From Solenopsis invicta (taxonomy: Eukaryota; Arthropoda; Insecta; Hymenoptera; Formicidae): a DNA stretch of 64,000 nucleotides. Below are positions 25,083-37,900 of this stretch, one piece after another. A model generated the notes under the pieces. That model did no database searches and was not told the DNA's origin. It saw only the letters and a program-made list of their open reading frames with translations. Both the position numbers and the translations under genes were made by a program. Numbering within the stretch: the first letter of the stretch is position 1; each line of letters starts with the position of its first letter. The stretch spans positions 4,628,501-4,692,500 of the forward strand of contig NC_052678.1 of the NCBI RefSeq assembly GCF_016802725.1, read 5' to 3'.

Positions 25083-25352
25083 TTAACCCTCCGTGGTCCA
25101 ACCGGGGATATGAAGAACCGGACGAATTTTCAATTTTGAATTATTCTAACTCAAATTCAAACACGCACAAAAAAATGAGAAATATTTTGTATCAATCAAT
25201 TGCGAAATCATATTGTTGAATGTTGGAAGAGTGTACCAGAATTTTTTCAGCTTTTTTAGAGCCCAAAAACTTTCGAAAACACTATCAACCATCAGCGACT
25301 CGATTAAACTAGGAAAACTGCAAAAAAAATCGTTGAACCACGGGGGGATTAA
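25083..25352 (+). mobile_element. TTAA-flanked piggyBac-like MITE, better-preserved copy
   Basis: TTAA at 25083-25086 is followed by CCCTCCGTGGTCCAAC. The other end reads GTTGAACCACGGGGGGA followed by TTAA at 25349-25352. The ends are therefore imperfect terminal inverted repeats of roughly 16 bp next to a TTAA duplication, the arrangement typical of piggyBac-type elements. It is about 270 bp long with no coding capacity. A second copy in the opposite orientation lies at 2229-2482, confirming a dispersed repeat. Confidence 0.72.
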
Positions 25353-25401
25353 ATATGATTTCTAATCCATGAACGAAATCCAGAGGAAACTTTTATTGTA
25401 C

Positions 25402-26095
25402 ACTGAAAAAAGTTTCTTTTCAATAAAAAGATAAATGACTAAAATGAACACTTAGAGATATTTATTTGTAAAAATTATTTTGTTATCAATTTAAATTAAA
25501 ACATGTTTCGGTTTTACTTCGCTCTCTTCAGTTTATAATACATAATTAAAATGTCATTTTACGAACGTTTTGCAACAGTCGCGGATAATATAAACGGTGA
25601 TTATATATAAATAAACATTTTGTGAAATTTCATGAAAAAGGGAGCGATTATTTGAAAGCATTACGTAAATTTACAGTTAGATACGAACTTCACAACATGT
25701 GCGACATTTGTATAATAATTATAATATACGTATATAAGAGCGGACAAAAATAAAAAAAGTCGTGTAAAAAATCATGCATTGATTGATCATAACTTAGTTT
25801 CTATCTCTATAGTTCATTTTAAGTCTAATTGTTGAGGTGTTTTTTTTTATATAATTCTCTGTGGATCTTTGTGAACGTAAAGATCCCATGAATCAGTTCC
25901 ATGGTCGAGATATAAGACATTAGTGTTGTAGTAAAAATGTGTCGAAATAGTCAAGGTTTCTTACATTCGAATTATTTTCTTGATTTAAATAAATATTTGT
26001 TTTTAAACTTGGAAAAAATTTTTTTAATCAAGAAAATGATATTAAAATAAATATATTTGCTTGAACATAAAAATTTTTTTTAGTGTACTAATTGT
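25402..26095. mobile_element. Possible CACTGA-ended AT-rich element
   Basis: TACACTGAAAAAAGTTTCTT at 25402 and AAAATTTTTTTTAGTGTA ending near 26095 could be terminal inverted repeats at TA sites. Near the right end lies an internal palindrome (about 25972-26075) built from ATTATTTTCTTGATTTAAAT and its complement. The pairing of the two ends over 690 bp is uncertain. The right 120 bp alone may be the element. Confidence 0.35.
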
Positions 26096-26307
26096 TTTTT
26101 TTATGTAAAATTCGCTAAAAGAAAATTTATTTGTCAATTTTTTTACAATAAATCTTACAATTGTACGCGTTACAATAAATAACGTAGCTCGCCGTACTTA
26201 TAACTTGTCGAACGACACGTGTACAATTTACGAGATTCTGAAAAATTGCAGTCGCAGTCTCAGTGCTTCCTATTTACAGGACTAGAAATGACGTATCATT
26301 TCTTCTG

Positions 26308-26594
26308 GAAAATTCTCGAGATGATGCTACTTATCGAAAGAGAAGCTCCCAGAGATGATCTGACTATCTAATCAAACTTAGCCATACATCTTTTGAAATA
26401 GAAAACTCTTAGGGCAATATCACTTGCGTCGAAAGAGAAGCTTCTGGAATAGGAAAATCCGATTATCTAATCAAACTTAGTCATACATCTTTTGAAATGG
26501 AAAACTCTCAGGGTGATGTTACTTATCAAAAGAGAAGTCTCTGGAAATGGGAAATCTAACTATTCGAACCAAGTCATACATTCTTGAAATAAAT
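26308..26594. repeat. Tandem array, 93-99 bp unit, three copies
   Basis: The block GAAAA(T/C)TCT(C/T) recurs at 26308, 26401 and 26500. The blocks ATCAAACTTAG(C/T)CATACATC, TTTTGAAAT(A/G)GAAAACTC and CGAAAGAGAAGCT recur in step. Copies are diverged and the third is slightly shortened. There is no coding frame through the units. Confidence 0.8.
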
Positions 26595-27042
26595 ACGCGG
26601 GCGAAGCTCACATTATTGCTTCTGAATTTTCGAAAAGCTTGTCCAAGCGGAAAAAAAAGAGTTCTTTTTACGGTTGATCATGTGACCTAGAGACTATATT
26701 TTCGTCTAGGCCGAGGTGTGTAAACAAGAGTGCAAAAAAAAAAAAGAAAAAAAAGAAGGAAACATCCCGCGTACATGAATTTTCCACAATTAACCCGTGT
26801 CAACATCAACATTTTTCGCCGACGTTTACCGGCGCGACGCGCGATAAAACGCGGCGATCATGAATAAATCAGCGTTACCGCGGAGTAAACGTGTTCGCTA
26901 AGCGACGCGTTTGACTAAAACCTTGCCGTTGCTTTTTATTATGGGCACTCGGTTATCGTTGGCACACTCTCGCGCACGTTGTAGATGCTATCGGACTGGC
27001 AAAAGAGGGAGAAAGAAAGGAAAAGAAAAAGAGAGAGATATG

Positions 27043-27070
27043 TATATACATATATATATATATATATATA
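27043..27070. repeat. (TA)n microsatellite
   Basis: A TA run with one CA interruption near its start. Confidence 0.85.
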
Positions 27071-28080
27071 GCCATTTCTGGGTAGAAAAAGCAATGGAAC
27101 CAGGATGCAAAGTAATACAGCGACAAACTGGAAAAACAGAAGGCTAGTAGAGTCCCAGGGGTAGAGAAAAAGTAGAATTGAATATTCGATTCAACGACGA
27201 GGCGATAAAAATGCGCCGGAGAACGAACGAATGGTATGCACGGAACATTATGTATAAACGTTCACGTACGCAGTATATAATAAAAATCACTACGAAGCAC
27301 GCGAGATGGGGATAAAAGGGGATGACCGGGGCAGGGGGTGGGGCCCGCGCGATCGGGGCCGGCGATTCCGGCGTTAAATTGAAGACTCGAAATTTGTTAA
27401 CAATACTCGGCGATTAGATTGAAAAAGCACCTCACGTCCAATTAAAGAGTTAAATAATACGTACTGGCTTAATCTCGACAAGGATTATTAATCTGTTTGC
27501 CGCGCGGCCATTGTTTACGGGCTAATGCCTTCCACCGGGGTAATTGCGAGCAACATAAAAGCTGGGCGTTAAAGCCGGAAAAGTGATCGCGCGTATATAT
27601 ATAATCTTGCCGCGCGTCCGGAGGGAGAAACTGGCAATGGATCTCACACTCTTTTTCCCTTCAGACCCAGAGTATATACGCGCGGCGCGGAGTGCCGTAA
27701 TTTGGGGCATTGTTATCGTCCCGAATACAACAACGGGGGCGCCTCAATAACGGGCGCGTCTCTCCCGCCGCGTTACATTTAATAATTAATACGTTGCGAT
27801 ACACAAACCCGCCTCCTCGATTCTTGTATTCGCTGTGTTGATTTTCCTTTTATATCCTTGGCACCATCTTGCTTTTATAGGAATCATTTTTCTTCGCCCG
27901 CGGGAAAACTTATTGCGGTTACGAATTTCGTACGATGGACCGCAATTCGCCTAGAGTATTCGTTATTAATCTCAAAAGAGTCGCGAGAACTTAATGTATG
28001 ATTTTTGATACTGTATACAGATCAGCGATAACACTGCGTGACGCGAATTTTAGATTCAGACAAAAGAATTTTTTATCTCT

Positions 28081-28222
28081 GAAAACGAATGTCCGTTAAT
28101 GAAATTGCTCTATCGCGTCACATTTCAGAGAAAATTGAACCTAAAGATGCCAAAAATGGCACTTTTTTGATACTTTTGAGTCAAAATAGCTCGAAAATGT
28201 GACGTGAACAATTTCATTTACT
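28081..28222. mobile_element. Small fold-back element, family 1 copy 1
   Basis: The left arm (28081-28128) contains TTAATGAAATTGCTCTATCG and CGTCACATTT. The right arm (28191-28222) reads AAAATGTGACGTGAACAATT and TCATTTAC, its imperfect reverse complement. It is related to the element at 28828-28983 in the same orientation, and it abuts the fold-back at 28217-28361. Confidence 0.55.
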
Positions 28223-28361
28223 CTCTAAATTCTTTGGAATGAAATCTTGTTCTAAACGAATGGAAATTCAGTCAATCTTGAAAAAAAATGGTTGAATTTT
28301 CATTCTTTTAGTGAGTTTTCACTTTTCAGAGTGAAATTCTACTCCGAAGAATTTAGAGAGT
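28217..28361. mobile_element. Small fold-back element with CTCTAAATTCTTTGGA arms
   Basis: The left arm begins ACTCTCTAAATTCTTTGGAA and the right arm ends CCGAAGAATTTAGAGAGT. The arm sequence is related to that of the larger element at 62616-62882 (CTCTAAATCCTTTGGAGT), so it is probably a diverged member of the same family. Confidence 0.55.
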
Positions 28362-28524
28362 ACGGATTCGTTTTCAACGTTATAAAATCTATAAAACTCA
28401 CGTATTGTATCAACTGCTTTATGCAAATTAAATCACTGACGATTAAAACAAAGAAGGATGACAATGATCCGCTTACGCTTATAATTACCTGCACGATTCA
28501 TCGATTATGAATCTATGATCAAAA

Positions 28525-28722
28525 TTGTCAAATATAATACGTAATACATCCAGTATAAACAATCATTGTTTCACAAATAAAACAGCGGAAAAATAATGCA
28601 GCATTAATATGTTTTTCTCGTAGAATTCGATGATGCTATTAAATTTTATTAAAATCAAATTTTTTATATATTGTTTAAACAATCATTGTTCAAGCAAATT
28701 ATATTTGACAATCGTCATGTGT
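28525..28722. repeat. Inverted repeat with AAACAATCATTGTT motifs
   Basis: TTGTCAAATATAATACG (about 28526) followed by TAAACAATCATTGTTT (28555-28570) is mirrored by TAAACAATCATTGTTCAAGC and ATTATATTTGACAA (28676-28715). It lies between the two family 1 fold-back copies and may be part of a nested insertion. Confidence 0.45.
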
Positions 28723-28827
28723 TCTTAATCGGCGATCCCAGAACTCGTTATGTGCAGGTGAGCGTTTAAATCTCTTTATTTTGCATAAAGATAGAATACG
28801 TGAACTTTTTATAGATTTTAGATTGCT

Positions 28828-28983
28828 GGAAACGAATTCGTAAATGAAATTACTCTATCGCATCACATTTTTTAGTTATTTTAGCTCAAAAATATCCAAA
28901 AATACACCATTTTTTACAACTTTCTCCAATTTTTCTAAACGACTGTAACGCGATACAGCAATTTTATTCGTTGATTTGTTTTC
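28828..28983. mobile_element. Small fold-back element, family 1 copy 2
   Basis: The left arm GGAAACGAATTCGTAAATGA and AATTACTCTATCGCATCACA (28828-28868) is mirrored by ACTGTAACGCGATACAGCAA and TTTTATTCGTTGATTTGTTT (28941-28980). It shares the left-arm block with copy 1 at 28081. Confidence 0.55.
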
Positions 28984-31900
28984 CGTGACCAAAAAAATCT
29001 GTCACTGAAAGACTCATCTTGTTTGGTTTGTGATCTAAAAAAAAAAAAGTTTAAATTTTGTCACACAGTGTAATTAAACTAACGCGGGCGTTGGTGCATG
29101 TATCCGTCGTATGCATTTATACATATTTCAACCCGGATCGTCGGTGGCACGTGATTTTTCGGGCATTTTTCGGGGACGCTTTCGCGTCGAGCATGAGCGA
29201 CGTGAGAAGGCGCGGGGTGTGGGTAAGGCGAACGAAAGAAGGCAGGTGAGAAAACTGGGTTGATAAACGGGGATAGTACAATGCACGAGGCGTCTCACAG
29301 AAACAATGCAACGCGCCGTAGATCACCCGGGACACCCTCCATTAAAAATATTACACCATCTTGCCCGCGCGTACCCTTCTCCGTGCTCCCATGGCCGGCG
29401 GCTCAGTCCTACCTTCCCCTTTCCCCTCCGCAGCCACCCTGCTCCACTTTGGCTGGCAGCCGCGACAGGTCCGAATAACAATGTGCCATTGTTAGACCCA
29501 CATTCACAGTATCGAGCTCTGAAATATGCAAGCCATGAAGACCGTCGCGCTGCCAGAGGACCGAGAGAGAGTCCTCTCCACGCACCCTTGAGCCAGGCGC
29601 GCGTCCCCACTTATCCGACCTCTACGAGCGAGCTTTATCGCCGAGAGGAAATGTCGTTTTCGCTTCTGCCTTCCCTTCCCTCCTCCCCCTCGAGCGAAAT
29701 TTCGACCCCGACAGAGAATATCTATCTCGCGGGACGAACGAAATGTCCGCGGATATTATCTTGTAACAGCGCCCTACACTTTATCCCGATGTGGCAACGC
29801 CTGCTCGAAATGGCGTTCAATTTCGTAATATTAGTCTGTAATAAAATTCATTCGTCAATTAATTTGTCGGTACAGCTGCAGCGTCATTTTTTATTATTAA
29901 AACGCAACTTCACGAAACGCTGTCATCACGTATAGTAGGTATATCAAATTTGGAGACGTGTCAATCTGCCTTTTGTCTTTGAGGTCTCTTCGCACCGAAC
30001 GTGCGATATCGCGTTATCGCGTAGCGAGAAACGAGAAATGGCGCGTAATTTTTTTTCTTGGCGGAATACGGTATGGCCGAAATAGATGAACTTTTCACTG
30101 GCACGCGGAAAAACTTTCCGACACGCCGCAATTCAATAGAGCGGACTGTAATTTAACCTAAACGGCCGTGTAATTTAACGTTCAACAAAATTCCCGACAA
30201 AAGTAAACTTGGCGGGACGGTTGATTAACTTCCGCATCTATTTATTAATTCACGATCCACGAACGGGAGTTTCGCGGGACATTTTATGAGTGCGCTTTAT
30301 CGCGAGCGAGCGAACTCGTTTGTTTCAACGTATACGTGGCACGTACCTATGCCGCAAGAAAAAGCGCGTACGACTTGTCGTGGCTCTTGACATTCGCGTT
30401 TCGCCAATGCATCAACCGGCGTGCATGCACAGTGCCTCGCATTCGATTCGAAGATAGATATTATTTACCTGCCTCCCCTCTCCCCCGGTAATTATAATGC
30501 GGCTGGAACGAGATAATCATAATTGCTGACAACGGTACGTTATTGCAATCGTTGCGTGAAGATAATGGACATCGCATATTAACGTGGACACAATAGTTAA
30601 TCATACCATTCATCCGATGAATTACGACGTTACATGCGTTACCCTGTTATTGAGGCCGGACGTTAAACAGATATAAAACGGAAACGGTCATACCGTTTAA
30701 CCGTCGTTAAAGGCGGCAGCGGCGAACTTGCGCGTATCTTTTCTCGCGCGCGAAGAGGCGAGCGACTACGCTTTTTCGCCGCGAGTTAAAGGCATAAACG
30801 GCGCCAACGACCAATCCATCATTTCCACGCATTCGACGCGCGCTCTCTCTCTCTCTCCGCGCGCGCGCGTTCTCCGTTCATATTTCACCACCTCCCTGTC
30901 GTGGTGGTCGCGTCGAAAGAGAGAAAGAGCTTCCCTTTGCCGTTGGCGAGAAAAATCGAATATTTCCCCGCAACAAATCTGAAAGGTTGCTGTCTCCCTC
31001 CCCCCCCTCTCTTCCCCCCGCTTTCCCAACTAGAAAAGAGTGCGACCGTGGGCCCCTCCCCCGAAACCTTTGTACACCCTCTCCCCGCTATCGGATCTCT
31101 GTATCGACGGCTTTGTATCGCAAAGTCGCACACGCGAGCCTATTGGTGCTCCTACCAATATCGAGCGAAGTGCGAGAGGGTGACCTCGCGCGAGGGGCGC
31201 GCGAAGATAGATCGTTCAATTTTTTTCCCCCTTCCTCGAGTGTTGCGCGCCGGAACGTGGACACACGGGGATCAAGAGGTATACTAGGAATGTCTTGGGA
31301 CGTGCCTCCCGACTTTCCGACGAAATTCGACTTTGTCGCCGTGAATTTTTTAGGCGGGAATTATCTTGCTGTTTTCATGGGGTGCTTCAGAAGAATGTCA
31401 CGCGTTAGGGGGGTGAATATCGTAGTATCCGAATGTGCCGGGAACAATTTCCTGGAGATGCATAATGGATATATTGTATCATATCGCCCGCGATGTGTTA
31501 CGTAATGGCAATGAAAGTTTGAGGAGGGAACGGAAATAGAAAAGTACACACGCATCGCCGAGGGAAGGGAATTGAAAGGAGAGCGAATGGTCCCGGGAAT
31601 TTATCGCGAATTTTCTTTTCTTTCCTCGCCACGTTACCCTTGGTGTCTAGCGATCCTTGTATGCCCTTGGAGCCTGAAATTGTCCTGAAATTTAATGTGT
31701 CCTGGAAAGACCCTGTAATTGTAGGACTAACTTGGAATTTTTTTCAATTTGCAATGCGCGTGGCATAAGGAAGCAATTGTGAAAGAAAAAGAAAAACTAA
31801 CAATAAGTGAAAGAATTGTATAATATTGAAGAGTCAAAGAGACGCGATAAACTTGTGAAGAATTAAAAAAATTGGAAAAATGTAATTTTAGGTGAAGCTT

Positions 31901-34900
31901 TAAAAGCAAGTGCGGGCGTTGAAAGTCAAATTGATAATTTAATGAAACGGCAATAAATTTATAATTTTTAATTATAAATTTTACTTTTAAAAGTTGGAGT
32001 GAGCAATAGAAAACTTTAAATGTCTAAAATTATAAAATAGAATATAGCGGAGCAATTATCATTTGTATTGAAAAAGCCGTTTGATATTTTTATAAAGCGA
32101 TAAATAATATTGTTCCCAACTTGTTTGTGTTTTTATATAATTTATTCGCCGTATAGAATCCTAACCTGAATATGAAACATTATCAATGAAAAATTAATCG
32201 ACCTGGAAAAACGAGGAGATTTTTATTCTGGAAATATTCCTGAATTGACTAGCCAGATCGCTAATCACCATAGGTTAGTCCGACGCTCGTTTAATTTCGT
32301 TCGACATTAACGAATACTAGCGCGCGCCAAAGGTGGCTGCGACGATTCTGGACGGATTCCCGCACGAGTGGCTTTGGAGATGCGGGGGTGGGTGCGACGG
32401 GGTGGAAAAGGGGTGACGCTACAAGCCGGGAAGACTGATTATTCTGACTGCAGAAGAGTCCGTCTGGCTGGGCGGGCCACTCCATCATTTTGACAGCGGC
32501 GAATCCCGCTCGTAATGTCGTCCAATGAACGCGCGTTCTTTATCCCGCTCGCGAGCGCAAACCATGTACGAGCATTGAAAAAAACAGAGGGAAAAAAGGG
32601 GGCAGAGAAGACGGGAAAAAGGGAGAGAAGAGTGGAAAACGAAAACAAAAATCGTGAAAAAGCGAGACTGTCCGAGGAGGGAGGGAGGGAGGGAGGGCGG
32701 TCGAAAAACTCGGCGCGTATAATGGAATACGCCGCGTCGCGTCGCACGCGAACATCTGAAAGAAGGGGCGAGGGTGAGAAAACGGTGTCAGGGTTGCGCA
32801 TGATTGAAATCGATGGCCGTACCATCCGACCCGGGCCAACAAATTCTCGTCCGAAACTACGCGCGGTAACGCCGGTCGCGTCGTTAACGCGACGGCAGCG
32901 ACGGAAACACGGCACAAAGACCGGATATCGGGACCGAAATCGAGCCGCGAACACGAATTTAATGGATGGAATATAATTTGTCGGAATCACATATTGGAAG
33001 TTTTTCCGTTTTTCGAAGCGCTTCCTTGTGTCGTTCGCCGCGTATGACGCACGGTGATCAGGGATGAAGGCGGAAGGGGTGAATTGAATTGAACCGAAAT
33101 GGACGTGCAAAGCGCGAGGGTCGGGGATATAATAAAAAAAAATCAAAGCATCAGACGCACTTAAATATACGATTCTCTTTGCTCAGCTTCCGTATCTTCC
33201 TTTCCGATTTATGCATCTCGGGAATCATTAATCCTGTGAGCGAGACGGGGCGAAACGAAATACAGATTTATTCGATCGAGAGCGCAAATAATTTCTCAAA
33301 TCGTCTAGCAGAGTAAAGAGCTGAGATCGCTCACCCTTCTTTTCGGATTTGAGGATCGTCGCTGATGAAGTTCGTCCGATTACTTTTTGTCTCGCGCCCT
33401 TCGCTGTCCATTAGCGGTGATATACACGTCGGCTCCACCACCGCCGTCACGGTGGCATCTCGCCGCGTACGGTGTACGGCAGAGGAAATTCCATCGCCAC
33501 GCCGCGGCCGATGAATTATTCAGGAAAAATTTTTGCGCTGCTCGTGTAACGAGCGCGCGGCACTTCCCGCGCAGTTTTCTTATCGCGCTCCTCCTCGTTT
33601 TTTTAATGACGCCTCCCTTTCCCTCCCTCCCCCTTTCGTCCGCGGAACACTCGTCTGCGGATAGTCGTATTCCGACGTGTTATCCTCGCTCGTTTCGCCG
33701 AGAAATCGCGGGACGTTTCCACCGGCAATCCACCGGCTGCTGCTCTTCTCGCTTCCAAGCGTTCATTAATTCTTAATTCCTTCGTTCCGCCTTCGAGCGC
33801 GTGTTGCGCCGCGAGTGGAGTCGTTTCGTATTCCCTCGGAATGAAGTTAAACAATGTATCGTGGAATAATCGTCGGTGATGTTAACTAGAGATCAAGAGA
33901 GAATGAGAGAAGATGTTTTGTTAAAGTCCTTACTGCCTATTTCCCGAAAAATGGAACTGCACAAAAGTGTCGCGCGAAATCTCGCGCTATTTTAGTTAAG
34001 GATATTTCGGCTATACTAGTTAAAAGTTATCGAAATTAAAAACTGAAGGCTTTCTCTAAGTCTATTTTTTTCCTAATCGACAAAAAAATGTTGGTCGCGG
34101 ATGCCCAGAAATTAGCTGCAAAGAAAAAAATAAATAAATTTGATTTATAATGTTAGCAAGGAATATCACTGCACTTTGCTGCTCTTTTAAATAATTAACT
34201 TTCAAACGAGTAAGTGGATCCAAATGAATTTTTGCACGAATATTAAAGTTTTATTAGTATATGTAAAATTGTTGATTTAATTGGTAATGCTACTTCAACC
34301 ATCAAATTTGAAAATAAATACATACAATGTAATATAATATTAATACATTAGTAGCTAAATAATATAATATTAGTATAAGTACCGCGAAACGCGATTTTAC
34401 ATAAGAATTAATAATAAACGAAGCATTAAATAACTTTTAAATCAATAGTGAATTGTGCTCAAATTTTACATAGGCACTCAAACATAATGCCAGAAAATTC
34501 GATAAAATTTTTATATCTCTGGTAATGTTTTGTCGTTCGACCCACACATTATTCTCAAAGACTTGTTAAAATAATATAACAATTGAATTTTTCAAATTTT
34601 TTCGTGCCTTTGATTGAAGTTCTCGTATCATATTCTCGTTTATCAAGTAGTTCAAGTCTAATAGGATATCCGCAACTGCGCGTCAGAGTCCAGACGGATT
34701 TTAAAGCTGCCGGTGATATCGCGGTCTGCGGGAATCCTCTTATTTTCTCAGACACTATTATTTTCTCGGGCAATTCGACAGGGAGCGAGTTGAACGGGAC
34801 AGGCGGGACTTATTCTCGAAATTCTCATCGCAATTCTCATTCCACCGAAACAAATAATTCCCGGGCGAATGTAATTTATTCAGAGTTACGGATCGAACGC

Positions 34901-37900
34901 AATTAAGCAATGGCGACACGAGAAGAAAAAAAAAAGGACAACAATGGTCGGAGAAACGGTATTAATCATTCTCGGGGGTTGCCGTCACGTTTTCAATAAC
35001 TCCGACGGTGAGGGGAGAGTATCATTACTCAAATTCTAAATGCAATTAAACGAAGGGTGTATCGCTGATCAAATAACTGGTTTCGACAATACAAGTCTCT
35101 AACGGAGGGGGAGGGGAAGGATGTAAAAAAAAAGAAAAAAAAGACGACGGTCATACCACGCAGTCATTAATCGTCGTCATCTTTTCCATTCCGAGTTTGG
35201 AAAAAGCGCCCCGTCTTTTTATTATAGCATAGCGTGAGTTACCGGTTTGTATTTTATCGTGAGAATTAATGCCAAGTGGCATTGTTATTTATCATCGAGG
35301 TCGGTTTTCATCCGATGCCTCCTCCTCTTCTCGGCGTGACCCGGGCGCCGCGCCGTGCCGAGTCTGAAGCGATACTACGCTTTTGAAAAGGAGAAACTCG
35401 GAAAAATTTGCCAGGAGGACGGATCTTTATCGCGAGATCGCAAGAACGGAAACGTGGAAACACGGTGGTGGATTTCGGAAGATTCGGAGGGCGAGGTTTC
35501 TTCCAGTCGTGCGGAAGTTTGGAAAGTATCTCAAGCGCAAAGATTCGCACGGCGAGAAAGATTTATGTAGATCGTGACGTGTTAGTGCGAACGGATTGGC
35601 TTGTTGCGAGAGAACGGGTTCCAAATTTCTAAACTCGAAGAGATTTCGAGGAAGACACATTCGCGGCTGCGAACCTTCGCGAAAGATCGCTTGTAAAAAA
35701 ACTTGAACGCTCGTTTTCGCGCCACGGTGCATCCAGGCGAAGCTTTGTGCGATCTCGATCGGCTGTATAGCTGGTGGCATCCGGGATACATGCAATACAA
35801 CGCGCGATAAGTATACGGAAAAACAGGATCACCAGGATCTCGTCGGATATACCGATATACCGGGACGCGAAGTAGCCGGCGATTGGCTGGAGAGAAAAAT
35901 GTCGAACGGGAGGTGGAGGGAAGCGAGCGAGATAGGCGGTGGATGTTCAAGATCATGAAGGAGAGGGTGAGGATAAGGGTAGGTAGATCGGGGGCGCAGC
36001 CAAGTAATGGAAGGTTATGGTAATGTTCTCAGTCCCGGCACTCACCGTTAGTTCCGAGGCCGGGCTATCAAAGGGGGATAGAAACTACCCCTAGGAGTAG
36101 TTATTTCACCCCTTGAAAGCGGCTTCGGGCAAGTGCATAGTCGCGGTAACGATCCGTTCCGCCGCGGCAATCTCGCAGCTCCGGAATGCGGGCCGCCGCG
36201 CGCGCGTTGCGGATCACAGCATTCTGGGGCGCTTTATCACTCGCCGCGCGCGCCGCACCGGCCCGTTTTTAGTGAGGCCGCGGAACTCGCGGAGAGATAC
36301 GCGATGTAGGCGAAGTCATTTGTTGCGAAAGGCAGGTAGTAGTTTCCTCGCGAAACGCGCGTCCGGCTGTTCGTGAAATGGGATAGCGCGTGGCGGAACA
36401 CGTGATATCCCAACAAAATGATCGTGTGACGTGTCGCATCAGATTTATGAATGCGCGATTGTCTCATAGCTGAAGTCGTCGTTTAAGAAGAGCGACAGGA
36501 AGTTTGTATAGTTAACTCGGAGGTGAAATTTGCAAATTTGTTTTAGAGACGGGAATAAATGCGCAACTCGTCGTTTAGGTATTATTTATTGAAATATTCA
36601 AGGTAGAATTAATTTGTAATATAGAAAACTTATGAAAAATACAGGAGTTTTCTGTCATCGAAGGCAGAGTCGAACATTTACAATTTCTAAGGAAACAATT
36701 TGCTCTTTTTTTTACCTTTTTTTTTTCCTTTACAAACTAAATCTAAAACAGGAAAGAAACATTAGAAAAATGCACAAAATAATTACATAAATGTCGGCAA
36801 TTTTTGTACAAATATTAGAGTTTTACGTTTCTTTTGTCATCATTTTGTAATAATATTTTTCTGATAATCTTTACTTTAGTTTTAATTTATACATCAAGAT
36901 GTTCTGAATAAAACAAGACTATATGATAGCAGATTGCTTCCTTGGAAGTCATGAAGTCTCAGCGAAACACCTTCAAAGTTCGGAGCTGTCTTCGACTATA
37001 GAGAAATTCTAATATCATCTTTAATAAGTTTTGTATTATTACAAATGAATTTTCTACACATCAATATACATATAATAATAAATAATATATGTAATAATAA
37101 CAAATATAGTAGTCAATAATATCTAAATGTTCATTTATTCTTTTCAAGCGTGTGTCTAATAAATGCAAAGACGGAATAAAGGCCGGACAATTTTTTTTTA
37201 CTCGAAAATCATAGAGAATCGCGCGATTAAAACAGCCTGTATATCGCCGGGCTTGCCGAGCGCCATAAAGCAGCGGCGCAGCTGGCCGTTATTTCCCCGG
37301 ACTTCTATTGTGCGATTCGCGATAACTATAATTAGGATTATTATTTCACGGCGGGAGTTTCGAACGGGAATTGTAGTTTTCGGGTGGAAGACTCTCCTTC
37401 CGTCTCCTCGGAGGATCTTTCTTTGGCGGCTCGCGGCTTAGAGAACGGCTTTAATTGAGCCTCTCCAGGCCGCTCGCAGATGGTGACTTTATTATCGACA
37501 TTCAGTATAATTAAGTCGGTCTAAGCGGCGGGAAGGAAGCAGATCCCTTCCGTCTTTCCGTCGTAATCTACAAGTACTGGAACGGAAACGTCCGTCCTTC
37601 AATGTTACAGTGACATTTCTCGTTGAACAAAAGATGTAATTCCGCTGCGAAAAGAAAAACAAAAAAAATGCGGAGGTAATCAACGAATTGTGGTTGGAAC
37701 GAAAAATGTGAAATGTGAAAAAAGATACCGCTTTATTTATTTAATCACAATTTACACTCGGAGGCGTTGCGTGTGTGATTAAATGACGCATAATTTATAG
37801 TGTAAATTCTTTATTTCGTGTTTTATTTGCAACGCAAATCCTGCGAAGCGTGGGAATAATTTTTCGCAAAAATGACGGAAATTTTAGCGCACGGCGCAGT

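Noticed and set aside
29230..29256. GGCAG|GTGAGA as a recursive splice site
   Set aside because: No pyrimidine tract precedes it; the upstream sequence is purine-rich.
29306..29935. 209-residue plus-strand open frame
   Set aside because: Composition is Pro/Ser/Arg/His-rich, as expected from GC-rich intron; an opposing frame overlaps it. No domain recognised.
32439..33146. 235-residue minus-strand open frame
   Set aside because: A 153-residue frame on the opposite strand covers the same bases. Both look like products of few stop codons in GC-rich DNA.
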